A stretch of 64,000 bases of DNA from Alistipes sp. dk3624 (GCF_009557455.1 NZ_CP045651.1:2914001-2978000); one strand, 5' to 3'; shown: positions 33,974 to 42,432, counted from the stretch's first letter. Notes: generated by a model not told the origin, from the letters alone. Made by a program: numbers and translations.

Positions 33974-34380
33974 TGGTTTGTTTTTTTGTTTGCGATTTGG
34001 TTCGCGGTTCCTATCGGACAATTGGAGTGCCGTTTTCCGGTGTCTTAGTTTGTGCTTTGAATGTCAGTGTTGTACGGGAACGAAAGGGAGCGTGCCGGTC
34101 TACCGAAATGAAAGGGTGCCTGTCGTTTTGATATACTTCGATATGGTTCCCGATTCGCCGTATGACAAATATTGTATATCTTCGCGGCATGACGACGACG
34201 TTTAAATCGGATTTGGTGCGGTAAACAATCTGTGTTTTTGATACGGATTGTCCTTTCGTTCGCTCTCGGATCGTTCTTTCCGGGAACAATTTTCGTATTG
34301 CTGTAATTTTAATTTTTAATCTGCGTGCGGTGGTGAACGGTATGGTTATGCCTTCACGCGTGCGCTAACATACCGAAGTA
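33974..34380. other. Intergenic region between lysC and methyltransferase
   Basis: About 400 bases between divergent genes. I see no convincing gene. A possible plus-strand promoter, TTCG (34154-34157)-N19-TATCTTCG (34177-34184), has one mismatch in each box and would give a ~190-base leader for the methyltransferase. Open frames of 75-92 codons exist on both strands but have no recognisable motifs. Confidence 0.5.
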
Positions 34381-35154
34381 ATGAGTAACGAGTATAAAAC
34401 GATTCACGAATTTGATTTCAATTTAATCTGCGAATATTTTTCGAACGTAGAACGTCAGGGACCGGGCAGTCCCGAAGTGACTGTCCGGGCGCTGGGCTTT
34501 ATCGACGGCCTGACCCCGCAATCCCGCATTGCCGATCTCGGTTGCGGGACGGGCGGACAGACAATGACGCTGGCGCAAAGAGCGCCGGGGCAGGTCACGG
34601 GGCTCGATCTCTTTCCCGATTTTATCCGGATATTCAACCGGAACGCCCGTGCGCTCGGCCTCTCCGACCGGGTGAAAGGGATCGTCGGCTCGATGGACGA
34701 CCTGCCCTTCGGGAAGGAATCTCTGGATCTTATCTGGTCGGAAGGCGCTATCTACAACATCGGTTTCGAGCGGGGATTGAAAGAGTGGCGCGACTATCTG
34801 AAAACGGGCGGATATATCGCCGTTTCCGAATGTTCGTGGTTTACCGCCGAACGCCCCGCCGAAATCCACGACTTCTGGATGGCGCATTATCCCGAAATAG
34901 ATACGATTCCGAACAAAGTCGCCCGGATGCAGGACGCCGGTTATGTTCCCGTCGCGACCTTTGTTCTGCCGGAAAACTGCTGGACGGAGCATTTCTTTTT
35001 TCCGTGCGTCCGGATACAGGACGCGTTTCTGCAAAAACATGCGGGCAGTAGAACCGCTGAAGAATTTATTGCCGGTCAACGCCGCGAAATGGAATCGTAC
35101 CGCAAATACAAGGAATTTTACGGTTATGCGTTTTATATCGGGAAGAAAATTTAA
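34381..35154 (+). CDS. Class I SAM-dependent methyltransferase
   Basis: A 257-residue protein. The Rossmann methyltransferase fold shows motif [17 protein letters not shown] (residues ~51-66), the acidic residue of motif II in [32 protein letters not shown] (motif III/IV), and [16 protein letters not shown]. The C-terminal half has an aromatic-rich cap ([21 protein letters not shown]) likely forming the acceptor site. Similar stand-alone enzymes are common in Bacteroides, but the acceptor is unknown. Monocistronic by context. Confidence 0.85.
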   Translation: MSNEYKTIHEFDFNLICEYFSNVERQGPGSPEVTVRALGFIDGLTPQSRIADLGCGTGGQTMTLAQRAPGQVTGLDLFPDFIRIFNRNARALGLSDRVKGIVGSMDDLPFGKESLDLIWSEGAIYNIGFERGLKEWRDYLKTGGYIAVSECSWFTAERPAEIHDFWMAHYPEIDTIPNKVARMQDAGYVPVATFVLPENCWTEHFFFPCVRIQDAFLQKHAGSRTAEEFIAGQRREMESYRKYKEFYGYAFYIGKKI

Positions 35155-35660
35155 GTAACTTATCGCGGAGATCGTCGCCGGAGACGGTCGCATACGACCG
35201 TAGAGGGGCTTGGACGTAAGGACACTTTCCGTATGAAGGCTCGCGAGGCCGACAGGAAAGGAATGTCCGGGCGTTCTCTCCCTTTCTTTTTTATAGTTTT
35301 GCCGTAGCGCCTTGTCGCGGACGCATGGGCGGAGGTTTCCGACGCTCGGCTCGATCGTCGTCGGGTTTCTTTCGCACCGGGAGCTGCTGTGGATCGAGGC
35401 CCGGCTCCGCGACGCGGTTTCCCGTTTCGTCCGTTCCGCTTCGTCGTCTTCCGGATACGCTTCCCGCGGTCAGGGCTTGTGCCCGCAAACGCGGCTGCGC
35501 CGGGGATTCCCCCGGCGGACGGGTAGTCCCGTCTGGGGAAGGACGTGCCGGCCGGAAAGTCCGACCGGAGCGGAATCCGGTCCGTTTTTGCCGGGCGGCA
35601 GCGCAACACGGTTGCGTCCGGATACGTTCCTGTAAAAAAAGAGGCAATATTTTTGCGGGA
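35155..35660. other. GC-rich leader region upstream of msrBA
   Basis: 506 bases without a recognised gene. TAGTTTTG at 35294-35301 is a -7 box match, and an Arg/Ser/Gly-rich frame opens at ATG 35325 and runs in frame into msrBA. A second -7 match, TATTTTTG, lies at 35648-35655. The segment ~35310-35630 is unusually GC-rich, with short inverted repeats such as CCGGGGATTCCCCCGG. Confidence 0.5.
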
Positions 35661-36587
35661 ATGATGAAGTGGATTTTAATCGTACAGGCGGTACTGATGC
35701 TGTCGTGTACCCAATCGAATGGGCAGACTATGAAAAAAGAACTGACTCCCGAGGAGAAGCGCGTGATCGTCGGCAAGGGAACCGAAGCGCCGTTCTCCGG
35801 CGAATACTACCGTTTTAAAGGAAAAGGAACTTACTGTTGCAAACAGTGTGGCGCGCCGTTGTACCGCTCTTCGGACAAGTTCGACTCCGGATGCGGCTGG
35901 CCGAGCTTCGATGACGAGATCGCGGGGGCCGTCAAGCGGGTTCCCGATGCGGACGGGCGTCGGACGGAGATCGTCTGCGCGAAATGCGGCGGCCATCTCG
36001 GTCATGTTTTCGAGGGCGAGGGACTCACCCCGAAGGATACGCGACACTGCGTCAACTCGGTTTCGTTGCGGTTCGTGCCGGAAGAGACCGAAGGAGCGGA
36101 ACGGAAAACCGAAACTGCCGTTTTCGCCGGCGGTTGTTTTTGGGGCGTGGAGCACCTGATGGGCAAGACGCCCGGCGTCCTTTCGATCGAGTCGGGCTAT
36201 ACCGGTGGAAAGACCGGGCATCCGACTTACCGCGAGGTCTGTTCGCATACGACCGGCCATGCCGAGGCCGTTCGTATCCGGTTCGATCCGGCCGTCGTGT
36301 CTTACGAGACGCTGGCCCGTCTGTTTTTCGAAATACACGATCCGACGCAGGTCGACCGCCAGGGACCCGACGTCGGGGATCAGTATCGTTCGGAGATTTT
36401 TTACACGACTCCCGAGCAGAAACGGACGGCTCTCGAACTGATCGGGCGGCTCCGAGCGAAAGGGTACGACGTGGTGACGAAACTCTCTCCCGCGACCACG
36501 TTCTGGAAGGCCGAAGATTACCATCAGAATTATTACGACCGCAAAGGCGCGTCGCCCTATTGCCACCGGTATGTCAAGCGCTTTTAG
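35661..36587 (+). CDS. Bifunctional methionine sulfoxide reductase MsrB-MsrA, lipoprotein form
   Basis: A 308-residue fusion. Residues 1-16 form a lipoprotein signal (MMKWILIVQAVLMLSC). MsrB spans ~24-155: structural zinc CxxC pairs in CCKQCGAPLY and CAKCGGHLGHVF, catalytic Cys in DTRHCVNSVSLRF. MsrA spans ~158-308: catalytic Cys in FAGGCFWGVEHLM, then GYTGGKTGHPTYREVCSHTTGH and YHQNYYD. It repairs both R and S sulfoxides of methionine, probably in the periplasm. An internal ATG at 35730 (MKKELTPEEKR) would give a complete cytosolic enzyme. Order B-then-A is usual in Bacteroidetes. Confidence 0.93.
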   Translation: MMKWILIVQAVLMLSCTQSNGQTMKKELTPEEKRVIVGKGTEAPFSGEYYRFKGKGTYCCKQCGAPLYRSSDKFDSGCGWPSFDDEIAGAVKRVPDADGRRTEIVCAKCGGHLGHVFEGEGLTPKDTRHCVNSVSLRFVPEETEGAERKTETAVFAGGCFWGVEHLMGKTPGVLSIESGYTGGKTGHPTYREVCSHTTGHAEAVRIRFDPAVVSYETLARLFFEIHDPTQVDRQGPDVGDQYRSEIFYTTPEQKRTALELIGRLRAKGYDVVTKLSPATTFWKAEDYHQNYYDRKGASPYCHRYVKRF

Positions 36588-36810
36588 GCCCCGGACACCG
36601 TTTTCGGGCGGATTCTGTCCGGATTCGTTAAAAAGAGGACATAATCCGTTATGATTTTACGGATGTCTCTGTGGAACATGCCGGTAATAATATTTAACTT
36701 GTGCTCTGTTCTTCCGGGGTGTCCGCAGCGGGGGCGATTCGCGAATTCCGGCCCGGAACTCGGGGCTTCGGGAGAACGGATATTTTTATAACTTTTATAA
36801 AATATAACTA

Positions 36811-36841
36811 TTGAATCAGGGCAAAGTTTACCTTAAGTTTC
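36811..36841 (+). promoter_or_regulatory. Putative promoter of candidate small RNA
   Basis: TTGA at 36811-36814, 19 bases, TAAGTTTC at 36834-36841 (one mismatch to TAnnTTTG), in an AT-rich context. It points into a stretch with strong hairpins and no gene. Confidence 0.35.
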
Positions 36842-36847
36842 GTTGTA

Positions 36848-36979
36848 CTGCGAAAGTCGCCGCTCGCGTTGCGATCGAAGGTTTGAATCCTAAGTGGCGG
36901 CTCGAAGACATATCCGGATCGTAGCGGATATCGAGGAATGAAAGGGGGGCCGGATCAGAATGAATCCGACCCCCTTTTT
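36848..36979 (+). ncRNA. Candidate structured small RNA
   Basis: A ~130-base segment with no open frame but dense inverted repeats: TCGC-GTT-GCGA near 36869-36879; CTCG (36901-36904) and ATATCCG (36910-36916) pair with CGGATAT (36925-36931) and CGAG (36932-36935), giving stacked helices with a five-base bulge. It ends in a G/C-rich hairpin with T-run at 36941-36979. A promoter-like pair precedes it. msrBA ends 260 bases earlier, so a separate transcript is more likely than a long 3' UTR. No known RNA family recognised. Confidence 0.4.
36941..36979 (+). terminator. Intrinsic terminator before the Gfo cassette
   Basis: AAAGGGGG...CCGGAT pairs with ATCCG..CCCCCTTT followed by TT; it terminates upstream plus-strand transcription before the promoter at 36990. 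Confidence 0.75.
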
Positions 36980-36989
36980 CGCGCTCTTT

Positions 36990-37021
36990 TTTGCATTTTC
37001 GCGAAGAAAAGGTTATATTTG
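36990..37021 (+). promoter_or_regulatory. Promoter of the Gfo/TIM-barrel/Gfo cassette
   Basis: TTTG at 36990-36993, 20-base spacer, TATATTTG at 37014-37021, about 25 bases before the ATG at 37047. Confidence 0.75.
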
Positions 37022-37046
37022 TAAATGTCATATAACCTACTGACCC

Positions 37047-38396
37047 ATGAAAGAGGATTTTAAATTAAGTCGTAGAGATTTTATCAAAAGTTCCGCGTTG
37101 GGAACTTTGGGCGTTTTGAGTACGGTCGGCGTGCCCGCTTTGCTGACGGGTTGCTCGTCGCCGAAGAAAAAAGTAACGGTAACGGTTCCCGAGATACTGG
37201 CCAGCGCGCCGGAAGGCCGTCCGCTGAAAGCGGGGCTGGTCGGCTGCGGAGGCCGCGGCACCGGAGCGGCTTGCAATTTTTTGGATGCCGGTCCCGGTTT
37301 GCAGATCACGGCTCTGGGAGACGTGTTTCCCGACAAGCTGGACGCGTGCCGGAAGACGCTGAAAGATAAGGGACAGGAGATAACCGACGAAAATTGCTTC
37401 CTCGGTTTCGACGCCTACCAAAAAGTGATCGACTCGGGCGTGGACGTCGTGCTGCTGTGTACGCCTCCGGTATTCCGCCCGATGCATTTCGAATATGCCA
37501 TCGAAAAGGGCAAGCACTGTTTTATCGAGAAACCGTGCGCAGTGGATCCCGTAGGGGCCAAGCGGGTTCTGGTTACGGCTAAAAAAGCCGATCAGCAGGG
37601 ACTGTCGGTTATCAGCGGTACGATCCGTCGTTCGCAGAAGGATTGCATCGAGACCTACCGTCGCGTAGCCGAAGGCGCTATCGGCGACATCGTATCGGCG
37701 CACGTGACGCGTTTGGGCGGGGCGCTGTGGTACATCAACCGCAGACCCGAATGGAACGACATGGAGTACATGCTGCGCAACTGGGTGAATTTCTGCTGGA
37801 CTTCCGGAGATCTGGTGGTCGAACAGTTCGTTCACGAGATCGACATGATGAGCTGGTTCATGGGCGATAAGACGCCTGTCCGGGCTGAAGCCACCGGTGG
37901 CCGCCAGCGCCGTGTCACGGGCGATATGTACGACTTTTTCAGCATCGAATACGTATATGACAACGGCTTGCGCGCGCACTGTACGTCGCGCCAGATCAAC
38001 GGTTGCGATACGACGCACAACGTGATGGTGTACGGAACGCAAGGGTACACGAATTGTTTCGATACGATTTACAACCTTGACGGCACCATTGCCTGGCAGT
38101 ACCCGAAGCCTGCGCCGGAGGATCCCGACCAGTCGATGGCCGTTCCCGATCCGTATGTGCAGGAACTGATCCGCCTGGTGACGGCTATCCGTACCGATAC
38201 GCCGGTGAACGATGCCGAGCAGCACGTCAAATCGACGCTGATGGCGATGATGGGACGGCAGTCGGCTTATACGGGCAAATTCGTAACCTGGGACGAGATC
38301 ATGGCTTCCGAAATGAAACTGGGTCCCGAAACCTACGAGTTCGGTCCGGTGCCGGGGATTCCCGAAACGCCTCCGGTAGCAGGATCGCCGGCTTGA
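37047..38396 (+). CDS. Exported Gfo/Idh/MocA oxidoreductase with Tat-like signal
   Basis: A 449-residue protein. The N-terminus reads MKEDFKLSRRDFIKSSALG, a twin-arginine signal (SRRDFIK), followed by a lipobox-like LLTGC. Rossmann motif AGLVGCGGRGTGAACNFLD, then VVLLCTPPVFRPMHFEYAIE and the family signature CFIEKPCAV, with C-terminal domain motifs WNDMEYMLRNWVNFCW and VVEQFVHEIDMMSWFMG. Export of a folded NAD-binding protein fits Tat. In Bacteroides, exported Gfo/Idh enzymes beside a TIM-barrel protein act as glycoside 3-dehydrogenases in a 3-keto-glycoside route; that role is inferred here from synteny. First of three genes spaced 27 and 25 bases apart. Confidence 0.9.
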   Translation: MKEDFKLSRRDFIKSSALGTLGVLSTVGVPALLTGCSSPKKKVTVTVPEILASAPEGRPLKAGLVGCGGRGTGAACNFLDAGPGLQITALGDVFPDKLDACRKTLKDKGQEITDENCFLGFDAYQKVIDSGVDVVLLCTPPVFRPMHFEYAIEKGKHCFIEKPCAVDPVGAKRVLVTAKKADQQGLSVISGTIRRSQKDCIETYRRVAEGAIGDIVSAHVTRLGGALWYINRRPEWNDMEYMLRNWVNFCWTSGDLVVEQFVHEIDMMSWFMGDKTPVRAEATGGRQRRVTGDMYDFFSIEYVYDNGLRAHCTSRQINGCDTTHNVMVYGTQGYTNCFDTIYNLDGTIAWQYPKPAPEDPDQSMAVPDPYVQELIRLVTAIRTDTPVNDAEQHVKSTLMAMMGRQSAYTGKFVTWDEIMASEMKLGPETYEFGPVPGIPETPPVAGSPA

Positions 38397-38423
38397 TAAT
38401 CTGAAACCTAAAACGATACAGTT

Positions 38424-39347
38424 ATGCACCGCAGAGATTTTTTGAAAAACGCCCTGCTGGCCGCAGGAGTTCTGTCGTTTCCGTATTTGCGCGCCGGTGT
38501 GCTAGCCGATTCCGTGTCGGTTCCTGCCGATGACAAGGAGCCGGTTTCCGGCGATTTCCGTAAGTCGATCATGTGGGGAACGGTGGGCATGGAGGGTTCC
38601 GTGCTGGACAAGTGCAAGGCGATCAAAGCCGCGGGTTACGACGGAATCGAGCCCAATAGCCACATGGATCGCGATGAAGTGCTGGCCGCCATGCGGGAGA
38701 CCGGTCTCGTGGCGTCGAGCGTCTGCAACGTCCACCATTGGGCGAAACCGCTCTCGCATCCGGATGCCGCCGTGCGGCAGGAGGGGATCGACGCGATGAT
38801 CGTCGCGATGGAAGACGCGAAGGCGTACGGTACCGACGCCGTGCTGCTGGTGCCGGGTATCGTCAACGAGGAGGTTAGCTATGACGATTGCTGGAACCGT
38901 TCGACCGAATGTATTAAAGAGTTGATCCCTACCGCCGAAAAGCTGGGGGTCAAAATCTGCATCGAAAACGTGTGGAATAATTTTCTGTTGAGTCCGGTCG
39001 AGGCGTGCAATTACGTCGATCAGTTCGAAAGCCCGTATGTGAAGTTTTATTTCGACTGCGGCAATATCCTGGTTTACGGATGGCCCGAGCAGTGGATCGA
39101 CATTCTGGACAACCGGATCGGACGTATCCATATCAAGGAATTCAGCCGCAAGGAAGCGGACTCCAAAGGGAGGGGAGCCGGGTTCGGCGTGTCGTTGACC
39201 GAGGGCGACGTGAATTGGAGCAAAGTGATGGAAGCGGCCCGCAAGCATTACCGGGGCGGATGGCTTACCACCGAGCAAGGGAACAGCGCTTCGGCGGAAG
39301 CGCTGGCGGATCTTTGCGCCCGGCTCGACCGGATCGTTGCTTTGTAG
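38424..39347 (+). CDS. Exported sugar phosphate isomerase/epimerase-like TIM-barrel protein
   Basis: A 307-residue protein with MHRRDFLKNALLAAGVLSF (Tat-like RRDFLK plus hydrophobic core). The xylose-isomerase-like barrel shows KCKAIKAAGYDGIEPNSHMD, AYGTDAVLLVPGIVNEEV, EKLGVKICIENVWNNFLLSP, YVKFYFDCGNILVYGWPEQW, NRIGRIHIKEFSRKE and GGWLTTEQGN, with Glu, Asp, His and Glu at expected metal positions. In the Bacteroides 3-keto-glycoside pathway a protein of this type hydrates the 2-hydroxy-3-keto-glucal intermediate or isomerises a keto-sugar; here the role is inferred from its neighbours. Middle gene of the cassette. Confidence 0.85.
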   Translation: MHRRDFLKNALLAAGVLSFPYLRAGVLADSVSVPADDKEPVSGDFRKSIMWGTVGMEGSVLDKCKAIKAAGYDGIEPNSHMDRDEVLAAMRETGLVASSVCNVHHWAKPLSHPDAAVRQEGIDAMIVAMEDAKAYGTDAVLLVPGIVNEEVSYDDCWNRSTECIKELIPTAEKLGVKICIENVWNNFLLSPVEACNYVDQFESPYVKFYFDCGNILVYGWPEQWIDILDNRIGRIHIKEFSRKEADSKGRGAGFGVSLTEGDVNWSKVMEAARKHYRGGWLTTEQGNSASAEALADLCARLDRIVAL

Positions 39348-39372
39348 TTTATTGATTGAATCCGATAAACCG

Positions 39373-40629
39373 ATGGAAAAAAGAGCGGTCACCGCCGTCG
39401 TGCTGGGAGCCAGCGGGCGCGGAAAATTGTACGGCGATTATGCGCTGGAGCATCCCGAAGACCTGAAGATCGTCGGCATCGCCGAGTTAGTCGATCTACG
39501 CCGTACGATGTACGGGGACAAATACGGCGTTCCGGTCGAAAACCGGGTCGCAACGTGGCAGCAGATGCTCGACCGGCCTAAATTCGCCGATGCGGTCATT
39601 ATCGCGACGCCCGACCACCTGCATTACGAACCCTGTATGAGGGCGCTCGACCTGGGTTACGATATCCTGCTCGAAAAGCCGATCGCGCAGACGTTCGACG
39701 AGTGCCGCCGGCTGGTCGCCCATGCCCGCGACAAAAAGAAGATCGTCTGCCTGACGCATGTGCTGCGCTATTCGCCCTATTTCCTGAAGCTGAAAGAGAT
39801 GATCGATACCAAACGGATCGGCGACCTGGTGAGCATCCAGCATTTCGAGCCGGTGGATCATATCCATATGTCGCATTCGTATGTGCGCGGAAGCTGGCAC
39901 GATTCGGTCAAAAGCACGCCGCTGGTGCTTGCCAAATCGAGCCACGACCTCGATATTCTGTACTGGATGATCGGGAAGCCCTGTCGCCGGATAGCGGCCT
40001 TCGGCGGCCTGAAACATTTTAAGTCGGAGAACGCTCCGAAAGGGAGTACCGAACGTTGCACGGACGGATGCGCCGCAGAGGCGACCTGCCCGTTCTCCGC
40101 GTTGAAAATCTACTATCGCGACCGAACCTGGCTGTACGTATTCGACCTGCCGGAGGAGGAGCCCGAACGCGGCGAAGCGATTCTCCGTTACCTGCGTACG
40201 ACCGATTACGGCCGTTGCGTTTACCGTTGTAGCAACGATCAGCCGGATCATTACGTGACCAGCATGGAGTTCGAAGGCGGCGTGACGGTAAACTTTTCGA
40301 TCGAGGCTTTTACCTCTTACATGGGGCGTCGTACCCGCATCATGGGAACGCGCGGCGATATCGTCGGCGATATGGAATCGTTCACGCTGACCGATTTCGC
40401 GACCGGCGAAAAGACGGTTTACGATGCGAATGCGATCGATGCGGAGAATTACAAAGGAGCCGGTCACGGCGGCGGCGACGCCGGCATGATCCGCGATTGG
40501 ATCGAAGCTGTCCGCAGGCAGGATGCGACGATCATGAGCACTCCGCTCGACGACTCGCTCGAAAGCCATGCGATCGCTTTTGCCGCCGAACGGAGCCGCA
40601 AAGAGGGACGTATCGTCGAGCTCGAATAA
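39373..40629 (+). CDS. Cytoplasmic Gfo/Idh/MocA oxidoreductase
   Basis: A 418-residue protein with no signal peptide. Rossmann motif VTAVVLGASGRGKLYGDYAL, then AVIIATPDHLHYEPCMRALD and the signature ILLEKPIAQT. The C-terminal domain includes a Cys cluster (ERCTDGCAAEATCPFSALKI) typical of a subgroup often found near glycoside catabolism genes; these cysteines could bind metal. It closes the Gfo / TIM-barrel / Gfo cassette and may regenerate or reduce the keto-sugar after uptake. Start at 39373 rather than an upstream frame-start, because the Rossmann strand begins a few residues later. Confidence 0.9.
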   Translation: MEKRAVTAVVLGASGRGKLYGDYALEHPEDLKIVGIAELVDLRRTMYGDKYGVPVENRVATWQQMLDRPKFADAVIIATPDHLHYEPCMRALDLGYDILLEKPIAQTFDECRRLVAHARDKKKIVCLTHVLRYSPYFLKLKEMIDTKRIGDLVSIQHFEPVDHIHMSHSYVRGSWHDSVKSTPLVLAKSSHDLDILYWMIGKPCRRIAAFGGLKHFKSENAPKGSTERCTDGCAAEATCPFSALKIYYRDRTWLYVFDLPEEEPERGEAILRYLRTTDYGRCVYRCSNDQPDHYVTSMEFEGGVTVNFSIEAFTSYMGRRTRIMGTRGDIVGDMESFTLTDFATGEKTVYDANAIDAENYKGAGHGGGDAGMIRDWIEAVRRQDATIMSTPLDDSLESHAIAFAAERSRKEGRIVELE

Positions 40630-40741
40630 CTAACGGCGGTAAAGGAAGGGGGGGCGGTCGGTTTCCCGAAGTGTGGAGGAAAATCCCTCGCGCGAAATTT
40701 TCCGACCGGATAAGGTTTCCGGTTTTTTCTGTTCTGAATTT

Positions 40742-40779
40742 AAAACGGCCGCAGGATTTTTAAATCCTGCGGCCGTTTT
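40742..40779. terminator. Bidirectional terminator after the Gfo cassette
   Basis: Perfect 18-bp stem AAAACGGCCGCAGGATTT / AAATCCTGCGGCCGTTTT with a very short loop, between convergent genes. Confidence 0.85.
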
Positions 40780-40799
40780 CAGTCGGTTTTGCGTCCGGC

Positions 40800-41294
40800 T
40801 TATTTCAAAAAATCTTTTACGGCCTGCCAGGCCCGTAGTTTCTTCTCCAACGGAACGGCGTGTGCCGGACTGGTCGACGGCAGGATGATCCGTGTGATTT
40901 CCGGATCGACATTCGGAAAATAACGTTTGAAAAGCCGCGCGGCATACTGCCCGTTGAAAGCGATTGTGCGGATCTGCGGGTATTGCCGTAGCAGTTCCCC
41001 GATGCGGTTCGGTGCTTCGTTGCTGATGTTGCTGTCGAGGCTGCCGTCGCGCTCGCACCGGCGGCAAACGTCCCAAAGCGCGATTCGCGTCTCCAGCAGC
41101 ATAGCTTTCCGATGCTGGTACGCGTCCGGAAGTTCCTGTCCGCAGAGTGCGGCCATGATGGGCCAGAATGCGTTGCGCGGGTGTCCGTAATATTGTTGTT
41201 TGCGCAACGACTCTTCGCCGGGCATCGTTCCGAGTACCAATATCCGGCAGCCTCCGTCGACGATCGGGTCGAAACTGTGGATCAATTTTCCCAT
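40800..41294 (-). CDS. Hypoxanthine-DNA (deoxyinosine) glycosylase, UDG superfamily family 6
   Basis: A 164-residue protein. The UDG-superfamily fold opens IHSFDPIVDGGCRILVLGTM, followed by PGEESLRKQQYYGHPRNAFW, diagnostic of the hypoxanthine-DNA glycosylase group, and VCRRCERDGSLDSNI, IAFNGQYAARLF and the late loop LPSTSPAHAV. It excises hypoxanthine made by adenine deamination. The frame extends to 41348, but MGKLIHSFDP at 41294 matches the family start. An apparent Fpg-like fragment lies 11 bases upstream on the same strand. Confidence 0.88.
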   Translation of the reverse strand: MGKLIHSFDPIVDGGCRILVLGTMPGEESLRKQQYYGHPRNAFWPIMAALCGQELPDAYQHRKAMLLETRIALWDVCRRCERDGSLDSNISNEAPNRIGELLRQYPQIRTIAFNGQYAARLFKRYFPNVDPEITRIILPSTSPAHAVPLEKKLRAWQAVKDFLK

Positions 41295-41305
41295 GTTCTC
41301 TGTTT

Positions 41306-41521
41306 TTACGGCCTGAAGTCCGGTCGTTCGGACTTCAGGTCGATACAAAGATACGGAAAAACAGGGCAGCCGGGAGGTTCCCGTCTATTTTTTGCCAGGG
41401 GTTGGCATACAGGGCCGTAGTAGACCGCGCCGCCGAGGTGAGCCTCTTTTACGATCGTACGGCCGGACAAAAAAGAGGCGACTTGTTCGCTGATGGCGGT
41501 GGTTTCGGGGATTTCGAGCAT
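41306..41521 (-). pseudogene. Truncated Fpg/Nei-like DNA glycosylase (N-terminal remnant)
   Basis: The 71-codon frame starts MLEIPETTAISEQVASFLSG and RTIVKEAHL, which resembles the amino terminus of Bacteroidetes formamidopyrimidine-DNA-glycosylase-like proteins (MIELPEA... then K-G-K-T-I). After about residue 30 the similarity stops and the rest (PLAKNRREPPGC...) looks like read-through non-coding sequence; normal family members are about 250-280 residues. Most likely a deletion product. A short functional peptide coupled to the glycosylase gene cannot be excluded. The assignment rests on ~30 residues. Confidence 0.45.
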
Positions 41522-41568
41522 GACGAGGACGGGTTGGTTGTTCCCCGAGATAAGAAATAATTTCGGGT

Positions 41569-42432
41569 TTATCCGATCGTTTTACGGATCGTGTCGGCGA
41601 CTCGCTGCATCAGCCATTTCGGGGTGGATGTCGCGCCGCAGATGCCGACCGATCGGCAGTCGTCGAACCACTCTCTTTGCAGTTCTTGTTCGTCCTCGAT
41701 GTTGTAGCAGCGCGGATTGGCTTCCGTACAGGTTTGATACAGCACTTTCCCGTTCGAACTTTTCCGGCCGCAGACGAAGATTACGACGTCGAACCGCCGG
41801 ACGAACTCTTTTAGGTGCGGGTTCCGGTTCGAAACCTGCCGGCAGATCGTATCGTTGACGGTCACCTGCGACGGGTCGGCGGAGCGTTCCAGGATGGTTC
41901 GGTGCACCTCTTCGAACAGGGCAAGGCTCTGCGTGGTTTGCGACAGCAGGTAAACGGGTCTCGTGAAGTCGATGTTGTCCAGGTCGTCGAGCGTTTCGAT
42001 GACGATCGCATCCCCGTCGACCTGTCCGGTCAGGCCGACCACTTCGGCATGACCCCGTTTGCCGAGGATCACGACCTGGCCGTTGCAACCGCTCATTTGT
42101 TCGTGCGCCTTTTTGACCAGCGTTTGCAGGCGGGCCACCACCGGGCACGTAGCGTCGATCAGGCGGATACGGTGGGCCGCTGCCAGCGCATAGGTCGTCG
42201 GCGGTTCCCCGTGCGCGCGGATCAGCACCGTCTGTCCGTCCAACTCTGGAAAATGGCTGTGTGCGATGGTTTCAAGCCCGAGCTTCTCGAGTCGCTGGAC
42301 TTCGACGCGATTGTGTACGATATCTCCCAGCGAAAAGACCTTGCCGAGTTCTGCGAGCGATTCCTCCGCCTTGGTGATGGCTTTGACCACTCCGAAACAA
42401 AATCCCGATTTGTCGTCTATTTCGATGTACAT
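41569..42432 (-). CDS. ispH: 4-hydroxy-3-methylbut-2-enyl diphosphate reductase
   Basis: A 287-residue protein of usual length. The three cysteines binding the [4Fe-4S] cluster are in SGFCFGVVKAI (C12), LIDATCPVVARL (C96) and VNDTICRQVSNR (C197). Substrate histidines sit in IVHNRVEV and IRAHGEPP. It makes IPP and DMAPP in the last step of the MEP isoprenoid pathway. ATG at 42432 overlaps the end of cmk by 16 bases; cmk and ispH pairing is common and in some bacteria the two are fused. Confidence 0.97.
   Translation of the reverse strand: MYIEIDDKSGFCFGVVKAITKAEESLAELGKVFSLGDIVHNRVEVQRLEKLGLETIAHSHFPELDGQTVLIRAHGEPPTTYALAAAHRIRLIDATCPVVARLQTLVKKAHEQMSGCNGQVVILGKRGHAEVVGLTGQVDGDAIVIETLDDLDNIDFTRPVYLLSQTTQSLALFEEVHRTILERSADPSQVTVNDTICRQVSNRNPHLKEFVRRFDVVIFVCGRKSSNGKVLYQTCTEANPRCYNIEDEQELQREWFDDCRSVGICGATSTPKWLMQRVADTIRKTIG

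Noticed and set aside
34141-34200. A lysine/threonine attenuator leader peptide for aspartate kinase
   Set aside because: No short frame with runs of Lys or Thr codons followed by alternative hairpins on the minus strand before the lysC start.
33978-34289. Small genes on either strand in the lysC-methyltransferase gap
   Set aside because: Frames of 75 and 92 codons overlap on opposite strands, have no motifs, and no ribosome-binding or promoter support.
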